DNA of 64,000 nucleotides from Acidobacteriota bacterium. Its GTDB lineage: Bacteria > Acidobacteriota > Terriglobia > Terriglobales > SCQP01. Below are positions 44,133 to 53,024 of this stretch, in pieces. Each line of letters opens with the position of its first letter. The stretch's first letter is position 1. The notes beneath the pieces were generated by a model. It had not been told where the DNA came from. It was given only the letters and a program-made list of their open reading frames with translations, and searched no databases. The position numbers were made by a program, and so were the translations under genes. The DNA is taken from the NCBI GenBank assembly GCA_004299485.1, contig SCQP01000012.1, positions 93,969-157,968 on the forward strand, read 5' to 3'.

Positions 44133-44456
44133 CTAGGGCTCCTTCGGATCGCTGGCGGCGAGAGCTGCCGCCGCAGGGGCGGCTTCGTTGTGGACTGCAG
44201 CCACGGGACGGTGGTCAGCATGTTCGCGCGCGGAGTTGCGCTGCAGGGCGTTGTGTTGGAGAACGACAGTCGAGATCGCGTGCTTGAAGATCATCTGCTC
44301 CTGGCTATTGGACTCCAGGACCAGGCAGTACTTATCAAAGCTGCGAATACGGCCGATGAGTTTTACGCCACTCAGCAAATAAATCGTAATCGCCTGTTTT
44401 TCCTTGCGTGCAGCATTGAGGAATGAGTCTTGAATGTTTTGCGAGGCTTTTTCCAT
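44133..44456 (-). CDS. hfq: Hfq RNA chaperone
   Basis: The Sm core is clear: [20 protein letters not shown] (Sm1), [20 protein letters not shown], and the KHAISTVV Sm2 motif. Hfq hexamers help small RNAs pair with mRNAs. The C-terminal tail of about 35 residues is Ala/His/Pro-rich ([18 protein letters not shown]). The stop codon TAG is followed directly, in the same frame, by hflX; the hfq-hflX order is the classical one, but the two frames are normally separated. Confidence 0.96.
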   Translation of the reverse strand: MEKASQNIQDSFLNAARKEKQAITIYLLSGVKLIGRIRSFDKYCLVLESNSQEQMIFKHAISTVVLQHNALQRNSAREHADHRPVAAVHNEAAPAAAALAASDPKEP

Positions 44457-44565
44457 GTTTCCTCCAGCGGCCCCTTCAAGCTCAGGCTAACACCAACGAG
44501 TGGCACGGCCACCTCTTTCTAGGAGCCCCCTCTCCAAGTTGCCCTATGAAGAATCCGCGCACAGC
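44457..44565. repeat. hairpin-rich intergenic block related to element A
   Basis: Contains GTGGCACGGCCACCTCTTTC then GGAGCCCCCTCTCCAAGTTG, a shortened relative of element A (GTGGC...GGCCAC hairpin plus CTCCAAG). A similar stretch is at 32634-32678. Confidence 0.5.
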
Positions 44566-47500
44566 CTAATGGCTCGCGCTGGCGGGATTCACGGTCCAGG
44601 TCAGGTGGCTGCTGGCGGTGGCGCCGGTGGCATCTTTGACCTGTACCGTGAAGGCATAGTTGCCGGCGGCGGCGGGCACGCCCGAGAGCACGCCTGCGGG
44701 CGTGAGCGTGATGCCGCTGGGCAGGCTGCCATTCAGCACCGTGAAGGTGTAGGGAGTGGTGCCAAAATTCGCGGTAATGGGCTGGTTATATGCCTGCCCA
44801 GCGGTTCCCGGCGGCAGCGCGACGGTGGTGACCGCCAGCGACGTGCCGGTAAATATGGTCAGCGTATAGGCCTGAACGACCATCAGGCCGTTGGCATCGG
44901 TGGCCGAAACGCTGAAGGTATGAGCTCCAGCCGTGCCCGAGGCGGGCACGCCGAAGATGAAGCCATTGTTGTTCATGCTCAGGCCGGAGGGCAAAGTGCC
45001 CAGCACGAGCTGGAACTTGTACGGGCTCACGCCGCCCTGGGCGGTCAACTGCTCTAAATAGCCGGTGCCTTCGACGCCAGTCTGTAACACCGCGGGCAAG
45101 ATGGCGAAGGGATCCACGGTTATGGTGAAGGGTAGGGTGACGCTTTGGCCGTCCGCATCGGTAATCAGCAGACTGAAATGGTAGGTGCCTGCCTGCGTGG
45201 GCGTACCAGCGAACAGCCATTCCACCGTGCTGGAGATGCTCTTTTCGGCGGTGATGCCCGGCGGCAGGGTGCCTTGCGCCAAGGTGGGAACGAATGGCCC
45301 CGTGCCATTATTCATGGTGATGATGGCCGCGTAACTGGTGCCCACGACCGGATCGGGAACGGTGGTGCTCTGGGCGGTCAGACCCGCCAGTTGGATGGTG
45401 ATGGGCCGGGTCGAGGTAGCCGGCGGCACCGAGCTATCAGTAACTTGCACGGTGGCGTTGAAGGTGCCGCTGGTGGCGGAGGTGCCGCTAATGATACCGG
45501 TGGCCGGATCCAGGCTGATGCCATGCGGCAGGCTACCTTGCACCACGGACCAGGAATAGGGCTGCTTGCCATTGACTGCGGACAGCGTCAGGTTGAAGGC
45601 TTCGTTGGTGGTCCCCAGCGTGGCCGCGACGGGTTTGATGGCCAAGGTTTGGTCGATGGTCATCTGGATGTTCTGCAGGGCGAAGTTGCCCGTGCCATCG
45701 GAAGCCTGGAAGGTGATCTGCGCGGTGCCGGCCACGAGCGGTGTGCCGGTGATCGAGCCATCGGATTGCAAGGTCAAACCGGTGGGCATGGGCAGGGAGC
45801 CAGGGGCGAGGCTGAAGTTGATTTTCGAATCGCCCAGGGCGCCGTTCACGGCAGCCAACTTACCGTTGTAGGCAACGCCGACGTTGCCATCCGGCAGCGT
45901 AGTCGTGAGGATGGTCATGCGGCTCACGGGCGTTTCCTGCACGATCCACAGCCCGGAGTTCATGTCGCTGGCGAGGATGTAATGATTGCCGTTCACGTTG
46001 TAAGCGGCCACGCCGTCGACGAGCGCCTTGGGCGGATTGTTGATGGCCGGGTTGTTACCGTTGGGATCGGGCGTGTCGGGCGGAATGAACGAGGCCAGCC
46101 GCGTGGGCGGATTCAAGGAACTGATATCGAGATCTTCGACGCCGGCCGAGTACCAGGCAACGTAAGCATGGGGATGGCTGGGATCGCCGTTCCAGGCCAG
46201 CGCGTGCGCGGTGTAAATACCATCGTCGGGCGCAGGTGCCGACATGGACTGCGGGTTGGCGAAAAAGCTTTCGAGCGTAGCCGCGCCTTGCGCGCCCAGG
46301 CTGTAGGTGCGCACAAAGCCCCAACCCGAATTTAAGGTGAGCGGCACGGGCGGGCCACAATCGAGGGCCACCGCCGGGTTGGCCGCGGTCTGCTGGGAGG
46401 GATCGGATGGATTCGTCTGCATTGCCGAGGCGCACACCTGATCGGCAATCAGCAGGCCGGTGTCGTTGTTCACGGGCAACGCGGCCCGGGTATTGCCTTC
46501 CGGCAGAGCGGGCTGGGTGGTGCTGGCGAGCCGGGTGATGGGGTACGTGATGTGGTCGAGGAAAATGCTGGGGTTGTTGGTCGCGATTTGCGCCGGGTCG
46601 CTGACGTCGAGCACCACCACGCCCTCGTCCCAGTAGCCCAGATAGGCGATCTTGCCGTCGCTCGATAGATTGATTGAGGCCAGAAATACGCGGGGATCGT
46701 TGCCCATCACCGCCTGCGGCAGTTGCGTAGCGGTAGCGGCGAGCACGCCCCATTGGCCGATCTGCTGGGGAGCGGCAGGATTGGTAATGTCGAGCACGCG
46801 CAGATCGCCCTGGCCGTTGCCGGCGGGTGAGGTTTCCGATCCTGGCACGGCCACCAGGGCGTAGATCTTGTCCTGGCTGTGATCGACTTGCCCAACGGTG
46901 TTGGTAGGACCAGGCACGGCGACCATCGCCACATCGGCGGCGCCATCGAGGCCCGAACTCCAGCTTCCCAGCAACTGCGGGCTGGCCGGGTTGCTGACGT
47001 CGAAAAACTCGACGCCCTCCTGGTTGGCGCTACCGTTGCGGGGATCGCAGGGCTGCTCGGTGACCGCCATCATGTCGCCGGTCCCGCCCGGATGAAAAAA
47101 CGGTGAAGTGATGCTGGTGGCGATACGCACATTCGCCTGGCTGGCGCCACTGATGGCCCCGGCCGTGGCGACCACGGTGGGATTGCTCACGGTGCTTAAG
47201 TCGACGATCTTGATGCCCGTTGCGGGGCATTCGCCGGGAGTGCCGCGCGTTCCCACGTAGGCGTAGCTGACGCCGCTCACGCTTGTTCGCGCCACGCGCA
47301 CGGCGGCGTTCTGGCCGCTGCCGCCCAGGTCACTGTGCGCAACCTGCGTGAGCGTCACGCCCGGCAGCCGGATATCCATCAAGTAAGTGAAGTCGGCGGT
47401 TTGGGGCTGGGGCGCCGAACTGTCGACCGCTCGAATCGATACCGAGAAAATTCCCGGTTGCGTCGGCACGCCCGTCAATACCCCGGCACTGCTCAGCGTC

Positions 47501-47784
47501 AGGCCGCTAGGCAGCGGATGGGTGTTGCTAAAGACAATGGGCAGGCGCGCATTGACGCCGGGCTGGCCGACATTCGTCTGAAAGCCGTAGGCGTACGGGG
47601 TATCCACGACCGCTCCCGGCAGGGTGCCACCGGTGGAGGACTCGACCAGGAAGTTGGCCATCAGCGGCGGAATCGGCTTGGGAATCGGAGTCGATCCGCC
47701 GCAACCGCTCAGCACCATGGCGAACAGTGCTGTTCCGGCCAGCCCGAAAGCGGCGTGACGAACCTGAAATGTCTGAAATCGCAT
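44566..47784 (-). CDS. large Ig-like lipoprotein with LVIVD-type repeats
   Basis: The 1072-residue protein has a lipoprotein signal (ALFAMVLSGC, lipobox LSGC). A first putative Ig (He_PIG) domain follows at 45-150 (LPSGLTLSSAGVLTGVPTQPG). The middle third (150-640) has LVIVD-like beta-propeller repeats (GIKIVDLS, EFFDVSNPASPQLLG, LRVLDITNPAAPQQIG, VVVLDVSDPAQ). The C-terminal third holds five more Ig-like domains with the diagnostic LPSGITLTPAGVLSGVPAAAG pattern. It is likely exposed on the outer surface or in the periplasm and used in adhesion or polymer binding. It lies alone between hfq and mltG. Confidence 0.88.
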   Translation of the reverse strand: MRFQTFQVRHAAFGLAGTALFAMVLSGCGGSTPIPKPIPPLMANFLVESSTGGTLPGAVVDTPYAYGFQTNVGQPGVNARLPIVFSNTHPLPSGLTLSSAGVLTGVPTQPGIFSVSIRAVDSSAPQPQTADFTYLMDIRLPGVTLTQVAHSDLGGSGQNAAVRVARTSVSGVSYAYVGTRGTPGECPATGIKIVDLSTVSNPTVVATAGAISGASQANVRIATSITSPFFHPGGTGDMMAVTEQPCDPRNGSANQEGVEFFDVSNPASPQLLGSWSSGLDGAADVAMVAVPGPTNTVGQVDHSQDKIYALVAVPGSETSPAGNGQGDLRVLDITNPAAPQQIGQWGVLAATATQLPQAVMGNDPRVFLASINLSSDGKIAYLGYWDEGVVVLDVSDPAQIATNNPSIFLDHITYPITRLASTTQPALPEGNTRAALPVNNDTGLLIADQVCASAMQTNPSDPSQQTAANPAVALDCGPPVPLTLNSGWGFVRTYSLGAQGAATLESFFANPQSMSAPAPDDGIYTAHALAWNGDPSHPHAYVAWYSAGVEDLDISSLNPPTRLASFIPPDTPDPNGNNPAINNPPKALVDGVAAYNVNGNHYILASDMNSGLWIVQETPVSRMTILTTTLPDGNVGVAYNGKLAAVNGALGDSKINFSLAPGSLPMPTGLTLQSDGSITGTPLVAGTAQITFQASDGTGNFALQNIQMTIDQTLAIKPVAATLGTTNEAFNLTLSAVNGKQPYSWSVVQGSLPHGISLDPATGIISGTSATSGTFNATVQVTDSSVPPATSTRPITIQLAGLTAQSTTVPDPVVGTSYAAIITMNNGTGPFVPTLAQGTLPPGITAEKSISSTVEWLFAGTPTQAGTYHFSLLITDADGQSVTLPFTITVDPFAILPAVLQTGVEGTGYLEQLTAQGGVSPYKFQLVLGTLPSGLSMNNNGFIFGVPASGTAGAHTFSVSATDANGLMVVQAYTLTIFTGTSLAVTTVALPPGTAGQAYNQPITANFGTTPYTFTVLNGSLPSGITLTPAGVLSGVPAAAGNYAFTVQVKDATGATASSHLTWTVNPASASH

Positions 47785-47837
47785 CAGAACAGTCGAGAAA
47801 AGCTAATGGGTTGAGTTTACCTCATTTATTGGCGCTG

Positions 47838-47918
47838 GCCCTGGCGCGGGTTCGCCGCGCTTGCCGCTTTTGTTCGCTCCGGGCCGGGGACCCGTGAGCC
47901 CCAACCCGGCGCTGCGTT
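47838..47918 (+). repeat. element B, intergenic copy
   Basis: GGCCCTGGCGCGGGTTCGCC, CTTGCCGCTTTTGTTCGCTCC and GGGGACCCGTGAGCCCCAAC match element B with several changes. It sits in the leader between the Ig-like lipoprotein and mltG. Confidence 0.6.
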
Positions 47919-47940
47919 GCGACGCTAGAATGACTTAACC

Positions 47941-48936
47941 ATGAATCGTGCGCGGATTGCCATTTTAACCGTAGTGGTGGTCGTCGCCGCGGTGGGCATC
48001 GGATTGTGGAGGGTCTGGGCGCCCGGCCCGCGTCTGGCGCAGCCCCGGATAGTCGAAATCGCGCCCGGCGCCAGCCACACGCAGGTTGCCCGCCAATTGC
48101 ACCAGGCCGATGTAATTGGCAATACGGTCGGGTTCGACCTGTGGGCGGCGCTGCATTTCCGCAGCACGCTGAAGCCTGGCCCGTACCGTTTTGGCGGCGG
48201 CGAATCGGTACCCCAGGTCTTTTACACGCTTTCGCGCGGGCTGTTGTACACCCTGCCGCTCACCGTGCCGGAGGGCTACAACCGCTTCGACATCGCCCAG
48301 GAGCTACAAGCCCGGGGGATGGCGGGCGCCGCAGCGTTTTTGGCAGCGACGGCCAACCCGTCCCTGGTTCACGGCCTCGATCCGCAGGCGGTCTCACTCG
48401 AGGGTTACTTATTCCCGGCGACCTATCGCATTCCCTATCACGCCAGGGTGCAGGCGATTGTAGCCATGATGGTGAACCGCTTTCGCCAGGAAGTGCGGCA
48501 TGACCATCCCCAAAATGTTCATCGCTGGGTGACGCTGGCCTCGCTGATACAGAAGGAGACGGCCGTGCCCGACGAGCGCCCCCTAATCGCCGGCGTGTTC
48601 GATAACCGCCTGGCGCGCGGCCTGCCGCTGCAGTGCGATCCGACGGTGATCTACGCGGCACTGCTCGATGATGCCTACACCGGCAGCCTGCATGCCCGCG
48701 ACCTCAAGCGCAAGTCGCCCTACAACACCTACTTGCACCCGGGACTGCCGCCCGGTCCCATTGCCAACCCCGGCCGCGCCTCGCTCGAAGCCGCGCAGCA
48801 CCCCGACGAAACCGACTACCTCTATTTCGTCAGCGACGGCGACGGCGCCCACCGCTTCGCCGTGACGCTCACCCAGCAGGAGAAAAATGTCCGGCTCTAT
48901 CTGCGCACGCTGCGGAAAAAGCAGCACTCGCGCTAG
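47941..48936 (+). CDS. mltG: endolytic murein transglycosylase MltG
   Basis: MltG (YceG) cuts nascent glycan chains in the periplasmic face of the inner membrane and so sets chain length. One N-terminal membrane helix (ARIAILTVVVVVAAVGIGLW) is followed by a LysM-like region (IVEIAPGASHTQVARQL) and the catalytic domain: VPEGYNRFDIAQEL, SLEGYLFPATYRI, the catalytic Glu206 in SLIQKETAVP, VFDNRLARGLPLQCDPTVIY, SPYNTYLHPGLPPGPIANPG and DGAHRFAVTL. The 331-residue length is normal. It lies alone, with no neighbouring fabF/tmk genes. Confidence 0.95.
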   Translation: MNRARIAILTVVVVVAAVGIGLWRVWAPGPRLAQPRIVEIAPGASHTQVARQLHQADVIGNTVGFDLWAALHFRSTLKPGPYRFGGGESVPQVFYTLSRGLLYTLPLTVPEGYNRFDIAQELQARGMAGAAAFLAATANPSLVHGLDPQAVSLEGYLFPATYRIPYHARVQAIVAMMVNRFRQEVRHDHPQNVHRWVTLASLIQKETAVPDERPLIAGVFDNRLARGLPLQCDPTVIYAALLDDAYTGSLHARDLKRKSPYNTYLHPGLPPGPIANPGRASLEAAQHPDETDYLYFVSDGDGAHRFAVTLTQQEKNVRLYLRTLRKKQHSR

Positions 48937-48943
48937 CGCCGCC

Positions 48944-49294
48944 TCATGGGAAGTTGCCCACGCAGCCCTGACACCTCTGTGAATGATCCCGGTGTGCCAC
49001 GATGATGCCGGTGATGATCGCCGCCGCCGCTGCGATGACCGCGGTAATCAGCCAGCGGTGATGCTGCTGCCGCGCGCCCGTTGCATCTTCCTGCTTGTGC
49101 CGGGGGTGCAGGTGTCTGGGCGCTGGACGGGTGCGAGCCGAAACCGCCGCGGCCGATGGCGGCGACATCGGCGTCTGCGCGCCCAGGCTAAGTGTCGCCA
49201 ATGGGACGGCAACGAACAGGAGCAAGCAGAGCAGCCGCGCTACAGGCAAACAGGCTTTCGGCTTCGTCGCGTCAGTGACTCCTTTCCAGCACAT
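48944..49294 (-). CDS. small exported or membrane protein, unknown
   Basis: A 116-residue protein with a signal-like N-terminus (LLCLLLFVAVPLATLSLGAQ), a basic His/Pro-rich middle (PRHLHPRHKQEDATG) and a C-terminal membrane helix (WLITAVIAAAAAIITGIIVA). It is followed by a tail with two cysteines (CQGCVGNFP). No family is recognised. It converges on mltG, seven bases away. It is accepted as a gene because of the signal peptide/helix layout, but a shadow reading is not excluded. Confidence 0.6.
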   Translation of the reverse strand: MCWKGVTDATKPKACLPVARLLCLLLFVAVPLATLSLGAQTPMSPPSAAAVSARTRPAPRHLHPRHKQEDATGARQQHHRWLITAVIAAAAAIITGIIVAHRDHSQRCQGCVGNFP

Positions 49295-49395
49295 CCTACT
49301 CCCGCCAGCTCACGTTACAACATAAGAATGTGGTGGATACGCTCTCCGCGCGAAAGTGGGGTCAGCCCCCAGCGGAGCGGTATCCTAGAGGTCGC

Positions 49396-50676
49396 ATGGG
49401 GTTTCCGGTAATTGTGGCGGGCGGAGGGCCCGCGGGCGCGTTTTACGCGGCGCAGCTCGCGGCCGCAGGGCGCCGGGTCACGCTGGTGGACGAGCACCTG
49501 GCGTGGGAGAAGCCCTGTGGCGGGGGATTGACCGACAAGGCGTTGCGGCGGTATCCGTTTTTGGCGGAATCGGCCGAGTCGCACAACGCGGTAAGCGAAT
49601 GCGAGCTCATCAGCCCGCAGGGACGCACGCTGCTGCTGCGGCTGGATCGCACGGTAGCGATTTTTTCACGCAAGGTGCTGAACGGTATTTTGCTGGAGCG
49701 CGCCCGGCGGGCGGGCGTGGCGCTGGTGCAGGAGCGGATTGCAGGCCTGGAGAGCGACCGCCAGAGCTGGCGGGTGCGGCTGAGCAGCGGCTGCAGGCTG
49801 CGGGCGCAGGCGGTGGTGGTGGCGACCGGAGCGCGGAATCCATTGCGGGCCGCCGTGCCCTCGCCACTGGGCGATGAGGATTGGATGGCCACGGCGGGAT
49901 ATTATTTGCCGCTGGAGCGCTTGCCCTGGCCGCGGCAGCGGATGGCGATCCGGTTTCTGCCGAACCTGGAAGGCTACATCTGGAGTTTTCCGCGTGGTGA
50001 TCATGCCTCAGTCGGCATTTGCGGCAAGTTGGGCTCCGAGCCGACGCGCACCCTGCGGCAACGGTTGGAAGCGGCGCTCGATGCCTGGGGCGTCGATTGG
50101 CGAACGGACGCAGCATTTTATGCGCATCTGCTGCCGGCGCCCGATCCCAAGCGGCTGCGCGCGGCGGAGTTTGCCGGCGCCGCGCCGCACCCCTGGGCCT
50201 TGGTGGGCGATGCGGCGGGGCTGGTGGATCCGATTACCGGCGAGGGGCTTTACTACGCGCTGCGGTCGGCAGAGCTGCTGGCGCAGACGGGCTTTGAAAA
50301 CTACAGCGCGGCCGTGCAGGCGGAATTGGTTCCGGAGCTGGCGGCCGCGGGCGCGATCGTGCGGCGCTTTTATTTCGGGCGCTTCTGCGGCGCCTCGGTG
50401 CTGGAGCGCATGACGCAATTTGGGCAGCGCAGCGCGCGCTTCCGGGAGCTTTTGTGCGACCTGTTCAGCGGCGCACAGGGTTATCTCGGTCTGCGCGAGC
50501 GGCTGTGGCGGCAATTGGCGCCTGCGCTGCTGCAGATGGCGCTGCCTTCGACTGGCGCGGGGCCTGGCGTGGCTGCGCCCGTAAACGACGCACTGCGTCG
50601 TTTACCCGGACTTGACGTTCGGCCAGGCTGGGGGCCCCCGGAGCCCCAGCCCGGCCCCCGCGTGGGGACGCATTAG
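49396..50676 (+). CDS. geranylgeranyl-reductase-family flavoprotein
   Basis: A 426-residue FAD-dependent oxidoreductase. The Rossmann motif is VIVAGGGPAGAFYAAQLA (5-22) with LVDEHLAWEKPCGGGLTDKA, VVVATGARNP, and the second FAD motif WALVGDAAGLVDPITGEGLY. The CGGGL motif and the reductase-like layout fit the geranylgeranyl/menaquinone reductase family, which saturates isoprenoid side chains. The ATG at 49396 with AGAGG ahead is preferred. It is next to hemL; both may serve quinone or tetrapyrrole metabolism. The last 38 residues are encoded by element B with a 25-bp palindrome inside it (50581-50605). Confidence 0.85.
   Translation: MGFPVIVAGGGPAGAFYAAQLAAAGRRVTLVDEHLAWEKPCGGGLTDKALRRYPFLAESAESHNAVSECELISPQGRTLLLRLDRTVAIFSRKVLNGILLERARRAGVALVQERIAGLESDRQSWRVRLSSGCRLRAQAVVVATGARNPLRAAVPSPLGDEDWMATAGYYLPLERLPWPRQRMAIRFLPNLEGYIWSFPRGDHASVGICGKLGSEPTRTLRQRLEAALDAWGVDWRTDAAFYAHLLPAPDPKRLRAAEFAGAAPHPWALVGDAAGLVDPITGEGLYYALRSAELLAQTGFENYSAAVQAELVPELAAAGAIVRRFYFGRFCGASVLERMTQFGQRSARFRELLCDLFSGAQGYLGLRERLWRQLAPALLQMALPSTGAGPGVAAPVNDALRRLPGLDVRPGWGPPEPQPGPRVGTH
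50551..50662 (+). repeat. element B at the end of the flavoprotein gene
   Basis: An expanded copy of element B (GGCGCGGGGCCTGGCGTGGC, then CTTGACGTTCGGCCAGGCTG, then GGAGCCCCAGCCCGGCCCCC). A perfect palindrome, GTAAACGACGCA-C-TGCGTCGTTTAC (50581-50605), takes the place of the CGCCACGCCA part. It encodes the C-terminal tail of the gene. Confidence 0.8.
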
Positions 50677-50678
50677 GC

Positions 50679-51959
50679 GTGGGTTCGCGCTCGCAGGAAT
50701 TGCAGCATCGCGCCGAAGCGATTCTGCCCGGAGGCGTAGATTCGCCGGTGCGCTCTTTCCGTGCCGTCGGGGGCGCGCCGCCTTGGATTGAGCGCGGCGC
50801 GGGTGCCTGGCTGTACGACGCCGACGGCAAGCGTTACCTGGACTTCATTGCTTCCTGGGGTGCGCTGCTGTTGGGTCATGCGGCGGCGGAAGTGGTTGCC
50901 GCAGTGCAGGAGGCAGCAGCCAAGGGCACCAGCTTCGGCGCCTCAACGCCGGCCGAACTCGAGCTGGCGGAGCTGGTGCAGCGCGCCTATCCCGCATGCG
51001 CGATGCTGCGCTTTGTCAACTCTGGCACCGAAGCCACCATGTCGGCGGTGCGCGTGGCGCGCGGGTTTACCGGGCGCAATGGGGTGATCAAATTTGCCGG
51101 CGGGTATCACGGCCACGCGGACACGTTTCTGTGCGATGCGGGCTCGGGCCTGGCAACGCTGGGCGTGGCGAGTTCCGCAGGCGTGCCGCCGGGCGCGGTG
51201 GCGGACACGGTGACGCTGCCCTATAACGACGCCGCGGCCGTCGAGCAGGCGCTGGAGGAAACCCCCGGCCGCTTTGGCGCAATCATCGTCGAGCCGGTGG
51301 CGGGGAATATGGGCTGCGTGCCGCCCGAACCAGATTTTTTGCCGGGACTGCGGCGGCTCGCCGACCGCCACGGCGTGGTGCTGATCTTTGATGAAGTGAT
51401 GACCGGCTTTCGCGTCGCCTGGGGCGGCGCGGCGGCGCGCTATGGCGTGACGCCCGACATGGCGACGCTGGGCAAGATCATTGGGGGTGGTTTGCCGGTG
51501 GGTGCCTACGGCGGGCGCGCGGACCTGATGCGGCGCGTGGCGCCGCTGGGGCCGGTCTATCAGGCCGGGACGCTGAGTGGCAATCCGCTGGCCATGGCCG
51601 CGGGCGTGGCCACGCTCAAAGCGATAGCCGGCCAGCCCAACCTTTACGCAAACCTGGAGCAGCGCGGCGCCCAACTCGAAGAAGGTGTCAACGCCGCGAT
51701 CGCCGCGACCGGCGCGGCAGCGCGCGTCCAGCGCGTTGGCGCGATGCTGACGGTGTTTTTCAGCTCGAGCCCCGTGCGCAATTTTACTGAGGTCAGCGCC
51801 TGCGACACGGCGGCGTTTGCGCGCTTTCACGCCGCGCTGCTGCAGGCCGGCGTCCTCTGGCCGCCCTCGCAATTCGAGGCCGCCTTTTTCGGCGCCGTCC
51901 ATGGCTCCGCGGAGATGGAACAGGCTTTAGGCGCGTTGCGCACCGCCCTGGGCCATTGA
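50679..51959 (+). CDS. hemL: glutamate-1-semialdehyde 2,1-aminomutase HemL
   Basis: A PLP enzyme that makes 5-aminolevulinate from glutamate-1-semialdehyde in tetrapyrrole synthesis. Motifs: RAEAILPGGVDSPVRSF, NSGTEATMSAVRVARGFTGR, KFAGGYHGHADTFL, LIFDEVMTGFRV, and the PLP Lys266 in LGKIIGGGLPVGAYGG. The 426-residue length is typical. It starts at a GTG two bases after the flavoprotein stop, so the pair is probably co-transcribed. Confidence 0.96.
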   Translation: MGSRSQELQHRAEAILPGGVDSPVRSFRAVGGAPPWIERGAGAWLYDADGKRYLDFIASWGALLLGHAAAEVVAAVQEAAAKGTSFGASTPAELELAELVQRAYPACAMLRFVNSGTEATMSAVRVARGFTGRNGVIKFAGGYHGHADTFLCDAGSGLATLGVASSAGVPPGAVADTVTLPYNDAAAVEQALEETPGRFGAIIVEPVAGNMGCVPPEPDFLPGLRRLADRHGVVLIFDEVMTGFRVAWGGAAARYGVTPDMATLGKIIGGGLPVGAYGGRADLMRRVAPLGPVYQAGTLSGNPLAMAAGVATLKAIAGQPNLYANLEQRGAQLEEGVNAAIAATGAAARVQRVGAMLTVFFSSSPVRNFTEVSACDTAAFARFHAALLQAGVLWPPSQFEAAFFGAVHGSAEMEQALGALRTALGH

Positions 51960-51970
51960 CCGGCGCGGGG

Positions 51971-51994
51971 CCTGGCCCCTGACCCCTGGCCCCT
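51971..51994 (-). repeat. CAGGGG repeat, intergenic
   Basis: The minus-strand reading is AGGGGCCAGGGGTCAGGGG, the same repeat that is in tssL, tssM and ada. It lies directly beyond the end of the XRE regulator gene and hemL. Confidence 0.7.
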
Positions 51995-52337
51995 ATTTTT
52001 TTTCCCCCGCCGCCATCTTGCGCGCCAAATCCAGCACCTGCTGGCGTTCGCGCTCGGAGAGCGTGCCGGCAAACTCGCGCATGCGGGTCAAGAACCCAAC
52101 CTCCTCTTCGCTCAGCGCCGGCGCCGGCTCTTCCACCTCCGTTCCAGTGAAAAAGCCCGAAACCGGCATGTCGAGCGCCCGGGCAATGCGCGCCAGAGTT
52201 TGCAGCGAGGGTTCGGTGTGGCCATTTTCTACGCGCGAGAGATAGCAGCGCAGCAGGCCCGTGCGGTTTTCCAGATCGCCTTGCGAGAGACCACAGGACT
52301 GGCGGGCTTGGCGGATGCGGGCGCCGATGTCGATCAT
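51993..52337 (-). CDS. XRE-family transcriptional regulator
   Basis: A 114-residue protein: an N-terminal HTH_3 domain (IGARIRQARQSCGLSQGDLE, then a LSRVENGHTEPSLQTLARIA recognition helix) and an acidic C-terminal helix pair (SEEEVGFLTRMREFAGTLSE). The start overlaps the stop of the HU-type gene by four bases, so the two are co-transcribed. Its target is unknown. It converges on hemL. Confidence 0.9.
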   Translation of the reverse strand: MIDIGARIRQARQSCGLSQGDLENRTGLLRCYLSRVENGHTEPSLQTLARIARALDMPVSGFFTGTEVEEPAPALSEEEVGFLTRMREFAGTLSERERQQVLDLARKMAAGEKK

Positions 52338-52645
52338 GCGTTGCCGCTGGCGCCGGTGGAAGCCGCGTGCTCGGCGTTGACGCCATCGCGCAGCTCCTTA
52401 CTGGGCTTGAAATAGGGCACCTTGCGCGCGGGCACGGCCACCGCGGCACCGGTTTTGGGATTGCGGCCCATGCGCGCTTCCCGCTGCCGCACGCGGAAGC
52501 TACCGAAGCCGCGAATCTCCACCTTGTCGCCTGCGCGCAGCGAGTCCACGATGCTGGAAAAGATCGTCTCCACGATCACTTCACTATCCTTGCGCGTGGG
52601 CGCGCCGCTGCGAGCGACTTCATCGATCAGGTCGGCTTTGGTCAT
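52334..52645 (-). CDS. HU/IHF-family DNA-binding protein
   Basis: A 103-residue DNA-bending protein. The family signature IRGFGSFRVRQREARMGRNP is intact, with a KADLIDEVARSG start and a KVPYFKPSKEL end. The C-terminal tail (AEHAASTGASGNA) is long. IHF and HU cannot be told apart here. It is the first gene of a two-gene unit with an XRE regulator. Confidence 0.93.
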   Translation of the reverse strand: MTKADLIDEVARSGAPTRKDSEVIVETIFSSIVDSLRAGDKVEIRGFGSFRVRQREARMGRNPKTGAAVAVPARKVPYFKPSKELRDGVNAEHAASTGASGNA

Positions 52646-52670
52646 ACCGTGGACTGTACCACAACCCGTC

Positions 52671-52718
52671 CGGCGGGGTCCGCCCGCTGGCGCTCAGGCC
52701 TCCTCCTAGCTGCCGCCC
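52671..52718 (+). repeat. partial element A
   Basis: The right half of element A, CCGCCCGCTGGCGCTCAGG, CCTCCTCCTAGCTGCCGCC, just upstream of the HU-type gene. The left half is missing. Confidence 0.75.
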
Positions 52719-52914
52719 ATCGGTTTCCGCGGTCCGCTGCCGATGTTGCTTAGCTTCCTGGGCCATTCGCAACTGGGCCTGCGCCGGGCGTCCGATCGAT
52801 CAGGTCGGCAGCGGTTTTGAGCTTGGTATCGATACGGTGCCATGCTAGCACCGCGGCGACCGGTTGGTTGGCGGGTTACGGCCCGGCGGGGCTCAGTTTC
52901 CAGCGCCCCGCAAG

Positions 52915-53024
52915 GTGGCTCGCCACTTTTTGCCCTGGTCGCTCCCGATGGTCGCTTGGAGTGCGGGCTTCGATTCCAGGCAGGGTCCGCCCGCTGGCGC
53001 TCAGGGCTCCTCCAAGCTGCCGCC
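52915..53024 (+). repeat. element A, copy 3 (110 bp)
   Basis: Third 110-bp copy, in the HU-Fic intergenic region, in the same orientation as the other three. It differs from copy 2 by only a few bases (for example TTCCAGG for TTCCCGG). Confidence 0.88.

Noticed and set aside
45145..46335. Long open frame antisense to the Ig-like lipoprotein
   Set aside because: Composition is typical of a shadow of a GC-rich gene, and no motif is seen.
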